64,000 bases of DNA, from contig CALWCH010000006.1 in the NCBI GenBank assembly GCA_944376335.1, positions 1-64,000 of the forward strand, written 5' to 3'. Below, piece after piece: positions 24,902-33,978 of this stretch. The stretch comes from an uncultured Clostridia bacterium. GTDB lineage: Bacteria; Bacillota; Clostridia; Christensenellales; Borkfalkiaceae. The notes beneath the pieces were generated by a model. That model was not told where the DNA came from and ran no database searches. It saw only the letters and a list, made by a program, of their open reading frames with translations. Every line of letters starts with the position of its first letter. The first letter of the stretch is position 1. The position numbers and the translations under genes were made by a program.

Positions 24902-25477
24902 ATGCAGCAGGGAACTGTCATCTTGGAGACGGAGCGGCTCCTTCTTCGGCCCTTTCGCGTCTCGGACGCGGAGGCGGCCTTCCGCAACTGGACGAACGAT
25001 CCGCTCGTCACGCGGTATCTTACATGGACGCCGCACGAGGACGTCGCCTTCACGCGGCAGCTCTTTCAAGAGTGGGAGGAGGCCTCGGCGCGCCCCGACT
25101 TCTATCAATGGGCCATCGTATGGAAGGAGAGCGGCGAGGCGGTGGGGAGCGTCTCCGTGACCGAGCAGGACCTTCGTGTGGGCCGCGCGCAGCTCGGCTA
25201 CTGTCTTTCGCGCGCCCTTTGGGGACGGGGGTTGATGACCGAGGCGCTCAACGCCGTCATCGACCATCTCTTTTCCATCGGCTTTGAGCGCGTCGAGGCC
25301 GTCCACGCCGTCGAAAACCCCGCGTCGGGGAGAGTCATGCAAAAGTGTGGCATGTCCTTCGAAGGTGTCCTCCGAAAGTATTGCCGCGCCTCGACGGGCG
25401 AGCTCACGGACGTCTGCATGCGCTCCATTCTCCGCGGGGAATGGGAGGGTGCTCCAACCAAGGAGACGATAAAATAA
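24902..25477 (+). CDS. GNAT N-acetyltransferase, RimJ/RimL type
   Basis: A 191-residue acetyltransferase that uses acetyl-CoA to modify an amine. The family opening ETERLLLRPFRVSDAEAAF is at residues 9-27. The acetyl-CoA region is near 100-120 (GYCLSRALWGRGLMTEALNAVI), followed by VEAVHAVENPASGRVMQKCGM. This subgroup includes ribosomal-protein acetylases and antibiotic- or antimetabolite-modifying enzymes. The leader-peptide attenuator upstream resembles those controlling ribosome-targeting antibiotic resistance genes, which favours a drug-related role; this remains inference. Confidence 0.88.
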   Translation: MQQGTVILETERLLLRPFRVSDAEAAFRNWTNDPLVTRYLTWTPHEDVAFTRQLFQEWEEASARPDFYQWAIVWKESGEAVGSVSVTEQDLRVGRAQLGYCLSRALWGRGLMTEALNAVIDHLFSIGFERVEAVHAVENPASGRVMQKCGMSFEGVLRKYCRASTGELTDVCMRSILRGEWEGAPTKETIK

Positions 25478-25478
25478 G

Positions 25479-25507
25479 TTTACATTTTTCTTCAAACCGT
25501 GTATAAT
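25479..25507 (+). promoter_or_regulatory. metG operon promoter
   Basis: TTTACA (25479-25484), 17 bases, TATAAT (25502-25507). An 85-nt leader without T-box features follows. Confidence 0.75.
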
Positions 25508-25593
25508 GAAGGAAAAAGGCACGTCCGCGGGGCATTTCAGGGCAGACGCGGGCGAATTCCACGCAAGGCGCTTATCGCCGCAAGGAGAATAGC

Positions 25594-27612
25594 ATGAAGG
25601 GAAATTATTATGTAACGACGGCGATCGCCTACACCTCGGGCAAGCCGCACATCGGCAATACCTACGAGGCCATTTTGACGGACGCCATCGTCCGCTTCAA
25701 GCGCATGCAGGGCTACAACGTCCGCTTCCAGACGGGCACGGACGAGCACGGTCAGAAGATCGAAGAAAAGGCCGAGAAGGCGGGCGTCACGCCCCAAGCG
25801 TATGTCGACAGCGTCGCGGGCACCATCCGCGCCATTTGGGATAAGGTGGGCACGTCGTATGATAAGTTCATCCGCACCACCGATGAGGACCACGTCAAGA
25901 CCGTGCAGAAGATCTTTAAGAAGTTCTACGAGCAGGGCGACATCTACAAGGGCGAGTACGAGGGCTGGTATTGCACCCCGTGCGAGAGCTTTTGGACGGA
26001 GAGCCAGCTCGTGGGCGGCAAGTGCCCCGACTGCGGGAGAGAAGTCAAGCGCGCCAAGGAAGAGGCGTACTTCTTTAAGATGGGCAAGTATGCGGACGCC
26101 CTCATTCAGCACATCGAGAGCCACCCCGAGTTCATTCGCCCCGTCTCGCGCAAGAACGAGATGATGAATAACTTCTTAAAGAAGGGCCTGCAGGACCTGT
26201 GCGTCTCGCGCTCCACCTTCAAGTGGGGCATTCCCGTCGACTTCGATGAGAGGCACGTCGTCTATGTTTGGCTGGACGCACTCTCCAACTACATCACGGG
26301 GCTCGGCTACGACCCCGACGGCAGCGCGCCCCTCTACGACGAATTTTGGAAAAACGCCGAAAAACTGCACGTCATCGGCAAGGACATCGCCCGCTTCCAT
26401 ACCATCTATTGGCCCATCTTTTTGATGGCGCTCGGCGAACCCCTGCCCGACCATGTGTTTGCGCACCCGTGGCTCTTACAGGGCGGCGAGAAGATGAGCA
26501 AGTCCCGCGGGAACGTCATCTATGCGGACGACCTCGCTTCCATCTTCGGCGTGGACGCGGTGCGCTACTTTGTGCTCCATGAGATGCCCTACGAGGGCGA
26601 CGGCACCATCACCTGGGAACTCGTGACGGAGCGCGTCAATTCCGACCTTGCAAATACTTTGGGCAACCTCGTGCGCCGCACCCTCGCCATGACGCGGAAA
26701 TATTTTAACGGCGTTGTAAAAGACGGCGGGGTAACGGAGCCTGTCGATGAAGAGCTCAAAAGTGTCGTCACAGGCGCGCGCGCAAAAGTGGAGGCATGCA
26801 TGGAGGACTTCCGCATCGCGGACGCCCTCAACGAACTGTTTAGTATCTTCCGCCGCGCCAATAAGTACATCGACGAGACGGCGCCGTGGATCCTCGGCAA
26901 GGATGAGAGCAAGCAGGATCGCCTCGCGACCGTCCTCTACAACCTCACCGAGAGCATCTTGACGGGTGCAAGCCTCCTCTTCCCCTTCCTGCCCAAGACG
27001 GCGGAGAAAATTGCTTCCTACCTCAATGCGCCCTTAAAGACGCTCGAAGAGTGCGACTCCTTCGGCGCATACCCGAGCGGCAATACGATCGCGGAGACGG
27101 ACGAGCCCCTCTTTGCGCGCTTCGATTGGAAGGAAGTCGCGCCGAAAGTGGAGGCCATTCAGAAGGCCCAGCGCGAGGAATACGAGCGCGAGAACGGCAT
27201 TACCGCCGAACAGCCCGCCGCGCCTGCCTCGAACGCGCCCGCCGAACAGCCCGCTGCCGAGGCAGCCGAAAAAGAGGAAAAGCTCCCCGAGATCACCATC
27301 GACGATTTCGGCAAAATTGAGCTGCGCGTGGGCGAGGTCATCGCCTGCGAGAAGGTGAAAAAGTCCGAAAAGCTGCTGCACGAGACGGTGAAGGTGGGCG
27401 ACGAAGTGCGCTCCGTCGTCTCCGGCATCGCAAAATTCTATACTCCCGAGGAAATGGTGGGGAAGAGGGTGGTGCTCGTCACCAATTTGAAGCCCGTCAA
27501 GCTGTGCGGCGTCAAGTCGGAGGGCATGATCCTCTGCGCCGAGGACAGCGAAGGCAATCTCTCCCTCATCTCCCCCGAGAAAGGCATGGAGAGCGGGGCG
27601 AAGATCAGATGA
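25594..27612 (+). CDS. metG: Methionine--tRNA ligase with C-terminal tRNA-binding domain
   Basis: Charges tRNA-Met; 672 residues, the normal long form. The class I HIGH-type motif is in TSGKPHIGNTYEAIL (residues 9-23). The zinc-binding insert has CTPCESFW and CPDCGREV (about 128-148), and KMSKS is in GGEKMSKSRGN (about 300). An Ala/Pro/Glu linker (about 525-560) leads to the Trbp111-type domain (DDFGKIELRVGEVIACEKVK to the end). It overlaps tatD by ATGA, as part of the metG-tatD-radical SAM operon. Confidence 0.97.
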   Translation: MKGNYYVTTAIAYTSGKPHIGNTYEAILTDAIVRFKRMQGYNVRFQTGTDEHGQKIEEKAEKAGVTPQAYVDSVAGTIRAIWDKVGTSYDKFIRTTDEDHVKTVQKIFKKFYEQGDIYKGEYEGWYCTPCESFWTESQLVGGKCPDCGREVKRAKEEAYFFKMGKYADALIQHIESHPEFIRPVSRKNEMMNNFLKKGLQDLCVSRSTFKWGIPVDFDERHVVYVWLDALSNYITGLGYDPDGSAPLYDEFWKNAEKLHVIGKDIARFHTIYWPIFLMALGEPLPDHVFAHPWLLQGGEKMSKSRGNVIYADDLASIFGVDAVRYFVLHEMPYEGDGTITWELVTERVNSDLANTLGNLVRRTLAMTRKYFNGVVKDGGVTEPVDEELKSVVTGARAKVEACMEDFRIADALNELFSIFRRANKYIDETAPWILGKDESKQDRLATVLYNLTESILTGASLLFPFLPKTAEKIASYLNAPLKTLEECDSFGAYPSGNTIAETDEPLFARFDWKEVAPKVEAIQKAQREEYERENGITAEQPAAPASNAPAEQPAAEAAEKEEKLPEITIDDFGKIELRVGEVIACEKVKKSEKLLHETVKVGDEVRSVVSGIAKFYTPEEMVGKRVVLVTNLKPVKLCGVKSEGMILCAEDSEGNLSLISPEKGMESGAKIR

Positions 27613-28367
27613 TCGACGTCCACGCGCACTTTGCGGGCGAGGGCTACGCCTTCCCCGAGGAATGGGAGCGCATTAAGGCGGCGGGCGTTACGACCGTCAT
27701 TCTGGCGGGGGATACGCTCGCCCACTCCGCTTGGCACAAGGACTTTGCCGAGGCGCATGCGGGCGCGTACTTTGCGGCGGGGGTGCACCCCTCCGAACTC
27801 AAGGACTTGCCCGAGAACTGGCTCGAAGAATTAGAGGCGCTTTGCCGCCATGAAAAATGCGTGGCTGTGGGCGAGATCGGGCTCGACTACCACTACGACG
27901 ACACCGACAAACCCACCCAAAAAGCGGCGTTTGTCGCCCAGCTTGTTCTTGCAGACCGCCTCGGTTTGCCCGTTCAAATTCACTCCCGCGACTGCGCGGC
28001 GGATATGCTCGCAATTTTAAAGGAGCACGCCTCTCTCTTAAAACACGGCTTCCTCATGCACTGCTATTCGCACGGCAAAGAGATGATGAACGACTTTTTG
28101 TCACTCGGCGCGTACTTCTCCTTCGGCGGCACGGTGTGCTTCAAGAACGGGCGAAGGGCGGTAGAGAGCGCAAGCTTTTGCCCCGAAAACAGGCTCCTCA
28201 CCGAGACGGACTCGCCGTATTTATCCCCCTTCCGCGGGGAGAAGAACTCGCCCTGCAACATTCCCGTCATCTTAAAGAAACTTGCCGAAGTGCGCGGCAC
28301 CGACGAAGAGACGCTCAAAGCCGCCGTCCGCCGCAATGCAGAGACCCTCTTTTTCAAGTTAAGATGA
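27609..28367 (+). CDS. tatD: TatD-family metal-dependent hydrolase
   Basis: A 252-residue DNase-type TIM-barrel hydrolase. The metal ligands are in IDVHAHFAGEGY (residues 2-13), VGEIGLDYHYDD (about 90), QIHSRDCAADML, MHCYSHGKE and TETDSPYLSPFRG (about 200). The TatD group shows 3'-exonuclease or deoxyribonuclease activity in studied cases. The start overlaps the metG stop, and the stop overlaps the next gene, both by ATGA. The metG-tatD order is conserved in Bacillota (B. subtilis metS-yabD). Confidence 0.94.
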   Translation: MIDVHAHFAGEGYAFPEEWERIKAAGVTTVILAGDTLAHSAWHKDFAEAHAGAYFAAGVHPSELKDLPENWLEELEALCRHEKCVAVGEIGLDYHYDDTDKPTQKAAFVAQLVLADRLGLPVQIHSRDCAADMLAILKEHASLLKHGFLMHCYSHGKEMMNDFLSLGAYFSFGGTVCFKNGRRAVESASFCPENRLLTETDSPYLSPFRGEKNSPCNIPVILKKLAEVRGTDEETLKAAVRRNAETLFFKLR

Positions 28368-28960
28368 ACACGTTTACCTACCAAATCGGAAACAACCTCT
28401 ATATCAACCTCACCAACCGCTGCTCCAACCGCTGCACCTTCTGCGTGCGCGATCAGTCGGCGCAGTACGAGGGCTATTCGCTCTGGCTCGACAACGAGCC
28501 GACGGCAGACCAGGTCATTGAAGAGATCGGCGACCCCACGAAGTATGATGAGATCGTCTTCTGCGGCTACGGCGAGCCCGTGTACCGCCTGGACGAGATG
28601 CTCGCCATCGCCTCGCATGTCAAGCGCCGCGGCGGGAAGACGCGGCTGAATACCAACGGCCACGGCAACCTCATCCACGGGAGAGACATCACCCCGCAGC
28701 TCAAAGTCATCGACCTTGTAAACATCTCTTTGAATGCGCCCGACCGCGCGATGTACGACCGCCTCTGCCGCCCCATCTACAAGGACGTCGCGTTCGACAG
28801 CGTCCTCTTCTTCGCCCGCGCCTGCAAAGCAAGCGGGGTGAATTGCCGCTTCTCCGTCGTCGACTGCATCGGCGACGTGTGCGTCAGAAAGTGCCGAGAG
28901 CTTGCCGACCGCGAGGGCATTCCGCTCTACGTCCGCAAGATGATCGATAACACGAAATAA
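28364..28960 (+). CDS. TatD-associated radical SAM protein
   Basis: A 198-residue radical SAM enzyme with the CX3CX2C cluster motif in NRCSNRCTFCVRDQ (about residues 14-27). FCGYGEPVYRLDEML is the GxxP-like region, followed by RLNTNGHGNLIHGRD. The protein is short, without extra iron-sulfur cluster domains. A TatD-family-associated radical SAM group is known, and the ATGA overlap with tatD fits it. The substrate is unknown. Confidence 0.9.
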   Translation: MNTFTYQIGNNLYINLTNRCSNRCTFCVRDQSAQYEGYSLWLDNEPTADQVIEEIGDPTKYDEIVFCGYGEPVYRLDEMLAIASHVKRRGGKTRLNTNGHGNLIHGRDITPQLKVIDLVNISLNAPDRAMYDRLCRPIYKDVAFDSVLFFARACKASGVNCRFSVVDCIGDVCVRKCRELADREGIPLYVRKMIDNTK

Positions 28961-28964
28961 CGTC

Positions 28965-29072
28965 GGAGGGGCGAAAAGACCGCGAATTACAGCGATCCTT
29001 CCGCCCCTCTTGTTCTTTGGTAGGGCAGGCGTTTGCCTGCAACATAAGTTTGGGCGGCTTACCCGCCCCATA
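28965..29072 (+). terminator. Weak hairpins between the metG operon and rsmA
   Basis: GGAGGGGCG pairs with CGCCCCTC (about 28966-29009), followed by a T-rich stretch. A second small stem (GGGCGG/CCGCCC) lies just before rsmA. Termination strength is uncertain. Confidence 0.4.
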
Positions 29073-29085
29073 TGCGAGGAATTTT

Positions 29086-29928
29086 ATGGAAGATCTCCGC
29101 TCCGTGCTCTTAAAACACGGCTTCTCCTTCAAAAAGCAGTTCGGGCAGAACTTTTTAACGGATACCAACCTGCTTCACGCCATCGTCTCGGATGCGGGCG
29201 TCGACGAGAATACGACCGTCCTCGAGATCGGCACGGGCGCGGGGGCGCTCACGCGGGCGCTCTCGGAAAAAGCTAAGCGCGTTATATCCTTTGAGATCGA
29301 CAGGACGCTCCGCCCCGTCCTTTCGGAGACGCTTTCGGGCTGCGAGAACACCGAGGTGCGCTTTATGGACTTTGCCAAGTGCGATTTGAAGGCGCTCGAG
29401 GAGGAGCTCGGCGACTACGTCGTCGCCGCCAACCTTCCCTACTATGTGACGACGCCCATCATCATGCGCTTTGTGGAGGAGGGCAAGCGGTGCCGCGCGC
29501 TCACCGTGATGGTGCAGGAGGAAGTCGCGAGAAGGTTTTGCGCGAAGGAGGGCACGGAGGACTACGGCGCGGTGACGGCCGCCATTGCGCGGAGGGGCTC
29601 CTGCCGCATCACCCGCACGGTGCCGCGGACGCTGTTCACGCCCCGTCCCAACGTCGATTCCGCCGTCGTGCGCATCGATTTTACCGAGGGGGGCTTCCCT
29701 GTGAAGAGCGAGAAGGCGTTCCGCGAGACGGTGCGGGCAGCTTTCCTGAGCCGCAGAAAGACCTTGGAGAACAACCTCATCTCCGTCTTTCGGTTGAGCC
29801 GTGAGGACGCGAAGGCGATCCTTGCGGAGGCCGCCGTCCCCGACGCCGCCCGCGGGGAGACGCTCTCGCCTAAGCACCTCGGCGCCCTCTCCGATTTGCT
29901 CTTTGAGAGGGGATATATCAAAGAATAA
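29086..29928 (+). CDS. rsmA: 16S rRNA dimethyladenosine transferase
   Basis: RsmA (KsgA) dimethylates A1518 and A1519 of 16S rRNA during ribosome maturation. The 280-residue protein shows KKQFGQNFLTDTNLLHAIV at the N-terminus, the SAM loop VLEIGTGAGALTRAL, and the catalytic ANLPYYVTTPIIM (NLPY). The C-terminal helical domain has FLSRRKTLENNLIS. Start: ATG behind CGAGGAATTTT; earlier in-frame codons lie in non-conserved sequence. Confidence 0.96.
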   Translation: MEDLRSVLLKHGFSFKKQFGQNFLTDTNLLHAIVSDAGVDENTTVLEIGTGAGALTRALSEKAKRVISFEIDRTLRPVLSETLSGCENTEVRFMDFAKCDLKALEEELGDYVVAANLPYYVTTPIIMRFVEEGKRCRALTVMVQEEVARRFCAKEGTEDYGAVTAAIARRGSCRITRTVPRTLFTPRPNVDSAVVRIDFTEGGFPVKSEKAFRETVRAAFLSRRKTLENNLISVFRLSREDAKAILAEAAVPDAARGETLSPKHLGALSDLLFERGYIKE

Positions 29929-29944
29929 GAATTACGCCGCCAAT

Positions 29945-30040
29945 ATAACGCCGCCGCGGTGCCGAGGGAACTCGGCGCCGCGGCGGCATGATCTCCCCCA
30001 CGAAAAAGCCGCCCCTTACGGAGCGGCTTTTGCGGTTCTT
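29945..30040. terminator. Hairpins between rsmA and the convergent BspA-like gene
   Basis: CCGCCGCGG.GCCGAG/CTCGGCGCCGCGGCGG near 29950-29987 and AGCCGC/GCGGCT with T-rich flank near 30008-30032. Either side may use them. Confidence 0.6.
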
Positions 30041-30052
30041 ATAAACTTCAAC

Positions 30053-31798
30053 TCACCATTCGCCCTTAAAAAGAATCTTTACCTCGGTGAGTTCTTCATT
30101 ATATTCGCCAATGGAGATCTCATTCCACTGCTCTTTTGTTCCTGCGTAGTAAACAGTCGTCAGGTTGTCGCAACCAGAGAACGCACTCGCGCCGATGGAA
30201 GTGACGCTGTCCCCGATCGTGACGCTCGTCAGGCTGTAGCAATCATAGAACGCACTCGCGCCGATGGAAGTGACACCGTCGCCAATCGTGACGCTTGTAA
30301 GGTTATGGCACCAGTAGAACGCCCCCTCCCCGATGAAAGTGACGCTGTCCGGAATCGTGATGCTCGTAAGGCTTTCGCAACCATAGAACGCACAATATCC
30401 GATAGACGTGACGCTGCCGTCATTTGGAATGACGCTGTTGTTGCAGCCCGCGATCAAAGTTCCGCTCGAGGTTTCGATGATATAGTTGCCTGCGCTGTGA
30501 TAGACCGGATTGCCTTCCGAAACCGTGATGCTAGTAAGGTTTTCACAGTCAGCGAATGCACCCGGCCCGATGGAAGTGACGCTGTCCGGAATATCGATGC
30601 TCGTCAGGCTGTCGCAATCGTAGAACGCATACTCACCGATGGAAGTGACGCCGTCCCCGATCGTGACGCTCGTAAGGCTTCCGCGCCAAGAGAACGCAGA
30701 ATCGGCTATAAGAGTCGTTCCTTCCTTGATGGTGTATTCACCCGAAAGATCGGAATCCGCCTCGACCAAATACTTTCCGAGGTAGAGAACACCGTCTTCC
30801 CAATTTTGCTCGTTGTTATAATATGCTGTTCCGAAGAACGCATACTCACCGATGGAAGTGACACTATCGGGAATCGAAATGCTTGTAAGACTGTCGCAAA
30901 GAAAGAACGCTCTATTCCCGACGGAAGTGACGCTGTTCGGAATCGAAATGCTCGTAAGGCTGCAATCATAGAACGCATAATCCCCGATACTCGTCACGGG
31001 AAGGCCTTCGTAGGTGGCCGGAATGTAGACGTCTACGTCCGTACCCTCGTATCCCGTGACGGAGTAGGACTTGCCGTCCTCGGAGAGGGTGTAAACGAGC
31101 CCTTCTGAAGGAATGAGCTCCTTCTCGCCGCAGTCGACGCAGTAGCCGTTTTCGTATTGGTGCCCCGTCGCGGGAATTGTCTTTATCTCGCAGGAGAGCT
31201 CCGTCTCGCACACCGTGCAGTAGACGACTTCCTCGTAGGAGCCCGCCTCTTCGCACTTCGCAGCGACTTCGTTCTCACGCACAGGCTTGCCTTCCGTATG
31301 TCCTTTCGCGGGCGCGATGACCTCATCGCACACCGTGCAAGTCTGGGGCTCCGTGCAGGTCGCCGCTTCCCCCGGGGTATGCCCCGCCGCGGGAATTGTC
31401 TTTATCTCGCGGGAGAGCTCCGTCTCGCACACCGTGCAATAGACGACTTCCTCGTAAGAGCCCGCCTCTTCGCACTTCGCAGCGACTTCGTTCTCGCGCA
31501 CGGGCTCGCCTTCCGTGTGCCCCGTTGCGGGAACGGTGATGTCCGAAAGTTCCTCCGTCGCCCCTTCGTCCGCAAAGTTTTTGCCGCAGCCCGAACAGGT
31601 CCAGTATTCCAAAGAACCCGCCTCGGTGCAGGTCGCCTCGACGGCCGCAACATACGTCAATTCGTGGACGTGCCCTTGCGCGTCGCCGCCAGGCTCGCCC
31701 CCATCGCCCGTCGGGCCCTTCTCCCCGCAGGCGGCAAGCGTCAAGCCCGTGCAAAGCGCCGAAAACGCAAGCAATGTGACCGCCAATTTCTTCTTCAT
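30053..31798 (-). CDS. BspA-like leucine-rich-repeat surface lipoprotein
   Basis: A 581-residue surface protein. The lipoprotein signal MKKKLAVTLLAFSALCTGLT with LAACGEKG is nearly the same as in the broken paralogue at 14272-16620. Next come Cys-rich units (CTEAGSLEYWTCSGC, YCTVCETEL; two copies of a REIKTIPAAGHT/CEIKTIPATGHQ block), then BspA/TpLRR repeats (SIPDSVTSIGEYAF) and a C-terminal TVYYAGTKEQWNEI segment. Likely role: adhesion or host/matrix contact, by family. Start: ATG behind GGAGGGTAAT; earlier codons are repeat sequence. It sits in the rsmA-veg interval as an accessory gene. Confidence 0.9.
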   Translation of the reverse strand: MKKKLAVTLLAFSALCTGLTLAACGEKGPTGDGGEPGGDAQGHVHELTYVAAVEATCTEAGSLEYWTCSGCGKNFADEGATEELSDITVPATGHTEGEPVRENEVAAKCEEAGSYEEVVYCTVCETELSREIKTIPAAGHTPGEAATCTEPQTCTVCDEVIAPAKGHTEGKPVRENEVAAKCEEAGSYEEVVYCTVCETELSCEIKTIPATGHQYENGYCVDCGEKELIPSEGLVYTLSEDGKSYSVTGYEGTDVDVYIPATYEGLPVTSIGDYAFYDCSLTSISIPNSVTSVGNRAFFLCDSLTSISIPDSVTSIGEYAFFGTAYYNNEQNWEDGVLYLGKYLVEADSDLSGEYTIKEGTTLIADSAFSWRGSLTSVTIGDGVTSIGEYAFYDCDSLTSIDIPDSVTSIGPGAFADCENLTSITVSEGNPVYHSAGNYIIETSSGTLIAGCNNSVIPNDGSVTSIGYCAFYGCESLTSITIPDSVTFIGEGAFYWCHNLTSVTIGDGVTSIGASAFYDCYSLTSVTIGDSVTSIGASAFSGCDNLTTVYYAGTKEQWNEISIGEYNEELTEVKILFKGEW

Positions 31799-31859
31799 AT
31801 TACCCTCCATGATTCTCGAAAAAATTATAAAATCATTACCTTTTGCAACACTTTCACGC

Positions 31860-32162
31860 AATTTCGTGAGAAAAAAGTGCCGCGGCGGCGCCCCGTATCG
31901 GGGCGCCGCCGCGGCTTCCTTATAAAAAACCTGATTTTTTGCCTCTGCAAAAAGATTCGCGTGAACTCTTTTTTGGGGAGCGTGCATTGGGTTTTCCTCT
32001 CAAACGGCGTAAGGGCAACGCCGTTTTCGGTCACCGCTCGCGCTTTGCGAATGCGCTCGCTCATCTCGCAAGGGGAAAACAGCACACCGTGCTGTTTTAA
32101 GAACGCCCTTGCTCGACCCTCACGACATTTTTTCGCGTCAGTTCGCGGAAAAATGTGGGAAC
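31860..32162 (-). repeat. Mosaic repeat material downstream of the GNAT/SecB-like pair
   Basis: Contains a GCCGCGGCGGCGCCCC hairpin (about 31880-31912), a GTTCACGCGAATC end near 31945-31970, and the 115-bp GAGCAAGG module inverted (about 31995-32112). The terminal hairpin CTCACGACATTTTTTCGCG ... GGGAAC ends at 32162, 3 nt from the GNAT stop codon (minus strand). Confidence 0.8.
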
Positions 32163-32165
32163 TTC

Positions 32166-32648
32166 TTAGAGTACCTTTTCCAGATACGTCTTTAAGGGTT
32201 TCATGCCGACGGCGTCGTAAAAGGCGCGGGCGGCGGTGTTGCCCTCCCACACATTCAAGGTGAGGTCGTAGCAGCCGAGCTCGCGTGCAAGCGCCTCTAC
32301 AGCCGCAAACAGCTTATGGCCGACGCCCCGCTTGCGTGCGCTCTCATCGACGCAAAGATCGTCTAAATACAGCGTCTTTTTGGCGCGCATGGAGCCGCCC
32401 TCTTTTGTCTCTTCCAAAAAGCAGACGGCATAGCCCAAAACTTTGCTCTCGTCTTCCGCGACGAGCACGGGCGTCGAAGGAATGAGCTGCTTCACCCCCG
32501 CTTCGTCGTACTTCCGCTTGCCTTCCAAAAAGAGGTCGGGGCGGAGCGCATGATGCACGGCATGCACCTCATAGAGGATGCGGCCGATCTCCTTCGCGTC
32601 TTTTGCTTCGGCGCGGCGAACGAAAATTTCCACCCTGCCGCCTCGCAA
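32166..32648 (-). CDS. GNAT-family N-acetyltransferase
   Basis: A 160-residue acetyltransferase. The GNAT core is visible as VAEDESKVLGYAVCFLEE, then TLYLDDLCVDESARKRGVGH (acetyl-CoA binding, Q/RxxGxG/A) and YDLTLNVWEGNTAARAFYDAVGM. The start appears to be TTG immediately after the SecB-like gene's TGA (TGATTG). A GTG four codons later is also possible. Translational coupling to the upstream gene is likely. The substrate is unknown. Confidence 0.85.
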   Translation of the reverse strand: MRGGRVEIFVRRAEAKDAKEIGRILYEVHAVHHALRPDLFLEGKRKYDEAGVKQLIPSTPVLVAEDESKVLGYAVCFLEETKEGGSMRAKKTLYLDDLCVDESARKRGVGHKLFAAVEALARELGCYDLTLNVWEGNTAARAFYDAVGMKPLKTYLEKVL

Positions 32649-33098
32649 TCAATTTACGACCTTGGGGTCGAAGCTCAACGTGTACTTATTGGGGCCCCTG
32701 TCCTCGGGGAAGAGGGTGGAGCCGGGCACCACGGGGAGCGTGAGGGGATTGATGAGGGCATCCGCGGTGAGGTTGGTGACGGCGGCGCGGAGGTAGGGGA
32801 ACATCGTCTCCGTCGCGTTGATGGCGAAGATGCGCTTGTCCTCGTCCGTCGTCATATTGTTGACCTCGAACACGCCCACAAAGCGCGCGTGCAGGTTGAA
32901 GGGCTTGGGAGACTCCTCCGTCGATTCGATCTTGCACTCTAAGATGACGATGTTCACCTTGGGGTTCTCGTTCGCCTGGCGGATCTGGCGGGTGAACATG
33001 GGCTTGATCTCGAACTTGGTGTCGGGCGTCGCCTTGATGGGGTTGACCTTAAAGGAGAGCTCGTCTGCCGTGAGAGCTTTTAAGGAATATTCGATCAT
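32649..33098 (-). CDS. SecB-like chaperone-fold protein
   Basis: A 149-residue protein whose second half follows the SecB pattern: FNLHARFVGVFEVNN, then ETMFPYLRAAVTNLTADALI and a Pro-rich LTLPVVPGSTLF. SecB proper is a proteobacterial export chaperone, while SecB-like proteins elsewhere often belong to toxin-antitoxin or phage contexts. Here it is paired with a GNAT acetyltransferase on one transcript, with no obvious toxin family beyond that. Promoter and GAGG site are clear. Family assignment rests on the motif only. Confidence 0.7.
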   Translation of the reverse strand: MIEYSLKALTADELSFKVNPIKATPDTKFEIKPMFTRQIRQANENPKVNIVILECKIESTEESPKPFNLHARFVGVFEVNNMTTDEDKRIFAINATETMFPYLRAAVTNLTADALINPLTLPVVPGSTLFPEDRGPNKYTLSFDPKVVN

Positions 33099-33156
33099 AG
33101 TGTACCTCGCTTATCATGATGGGGGCGTAGCCACCTCTCAGTTTTTATACCCTCTC

Positions 33157-33185
33157 ATCATACGCCTCAAACGCAAATTTGTCAA
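33157..33185 (-). promoter_or_regulatory. Promoter of the SecB-like/GNAT pair
   Basis: On the minus strand TTGACA (33180-33185), 17 bases, TATGAT (33157-33162). Confidence 0.75.
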
Positions 33186-33265
33186 GTCTTTGAAGGACGC
33201 GGCCGCCCGCCCTCTCATTTTTTTGGCGAAAAACGAGGGAATTTTCCCCTGTGTTGGGGAAAAGT

Positions 33266-33294
33266 TTGACATATCCCCCCACATTTTGTATAAT
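33266..33294 (+). promoter_or_regulatory. Promoter of the YcxB-like gene
   Basis: TTGACA (33266-33271), 17 bases, TATAAT (33289-33294): full consensus. Confidence 0.85.
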
Positions 33295-33319
33295 TGAGAA
33301 AACACATTCGGAGAAATGT

Positions 33320-33844
33320 ATGCTTCAGAACGAGACGAAAAACGATGTGAATACCAACCTTGCCGCGACGCTCTATACGGGCGGGCCCGTCATGGCGGCG
33401 GCGTGCGCCGGCATGGCCGTCCTCTTTGCGGCGCTGGGCACCGTGCTCCTTCTGCTCGAGGCGGACGTCTTTTTCTACGCCTTCTGCTATGCGGCTGCCG
33501 CCCTTCTCATTCTCTTCCTTCTCTTCGGCTACAAGCCGCTCTTGAGGGCGGCATTAAATAAATCGCTCGTCGGCAAGGAGACAGCGCACCGCTTCCTCTT
33601 CCGCGAGGACGGCTTTGAGATGAGCCTCGTGCGCGGCGAGCAGGTCACGGGGAAGGGGTTTGTCTCCTATCAGGACGTCAAGAAGGTGGTCGAGCGCAAG
33701 GATCTGTGGCTTGTCTATCTCGAAAAGTCCATGGTCATCGCCGTCTCCCGCGAGGGCATGGTCGATGGAAAGCCCGAGGATCTCTCCGTGCTCTTCGGCG
33801 TCAAGCTGGGCGAGCGCTTCAAGAGCCATCTCAAGGCGCGTTAA
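33320..33844 (+). CDS. YcxB-like membrane protein
   Basis: A 174-residue protein with two adjacent membrane helices (about residues 25-70: AAACAGMAVLFAALGTVLLL and FCYAAAALLILFLLFGY). A cytoplasmic C-terminal domain follows with the YcxB-type sequence FREDGFEMSLVRGEQ, then FVSYQDVKKVVERKDLWLVY and a late VIAVSREGM. Function of the family is unknown. Start: ATG behind CGGAGAAATGT. A single-gene unit with its own consensus promoter. Confidence 0.8.
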   Translation: MLQNETKNDVNTNLAATLYTGGPVMAAACAGMAVLFAALGTVLLLLEADVFFYAFCYAAAALLILFLLFGYKPLLRAALNKSLVGKETAHRFLFREDGFEMSLVRGEQVTGKGFVSYQDVKKVVERKDLWLVYLEKSMVIAVSREGMVDGKPEDLSVLFGVKLGERFKSHLKAR

Positions 33845-33867
33845 ACACCTCAAACGAAAATTTGCGG

Positions 33868-33952
33868 GCGCGGGGCGCCGACTTTTTGTCGGCGCCCCGC
33901 GCTTTTCTCCGCGCCCCGCGCGGCGGCATGCCTGCCGCCGCGCGGGGCGCTC
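33868..33952. terminator. Paired strong hairpins between convergent genes
   Basis: GCGCGGGGCGCCGAC with its complement (33868-33902, TTTT after it) and CGCGCCCCGCGCGGCGGCA with its complement (about 33911-33951). Confidence 0.8.
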
Positions 33953-33978
33953 CTGTTTGTCCGCTCCTTTTTTCCTCT

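Noticed and set aside
25508..25593. T-box or SAM riboswitch before metG
   Set aside because: The leader is only about 85 nt, with no T-box consensus or terminator.
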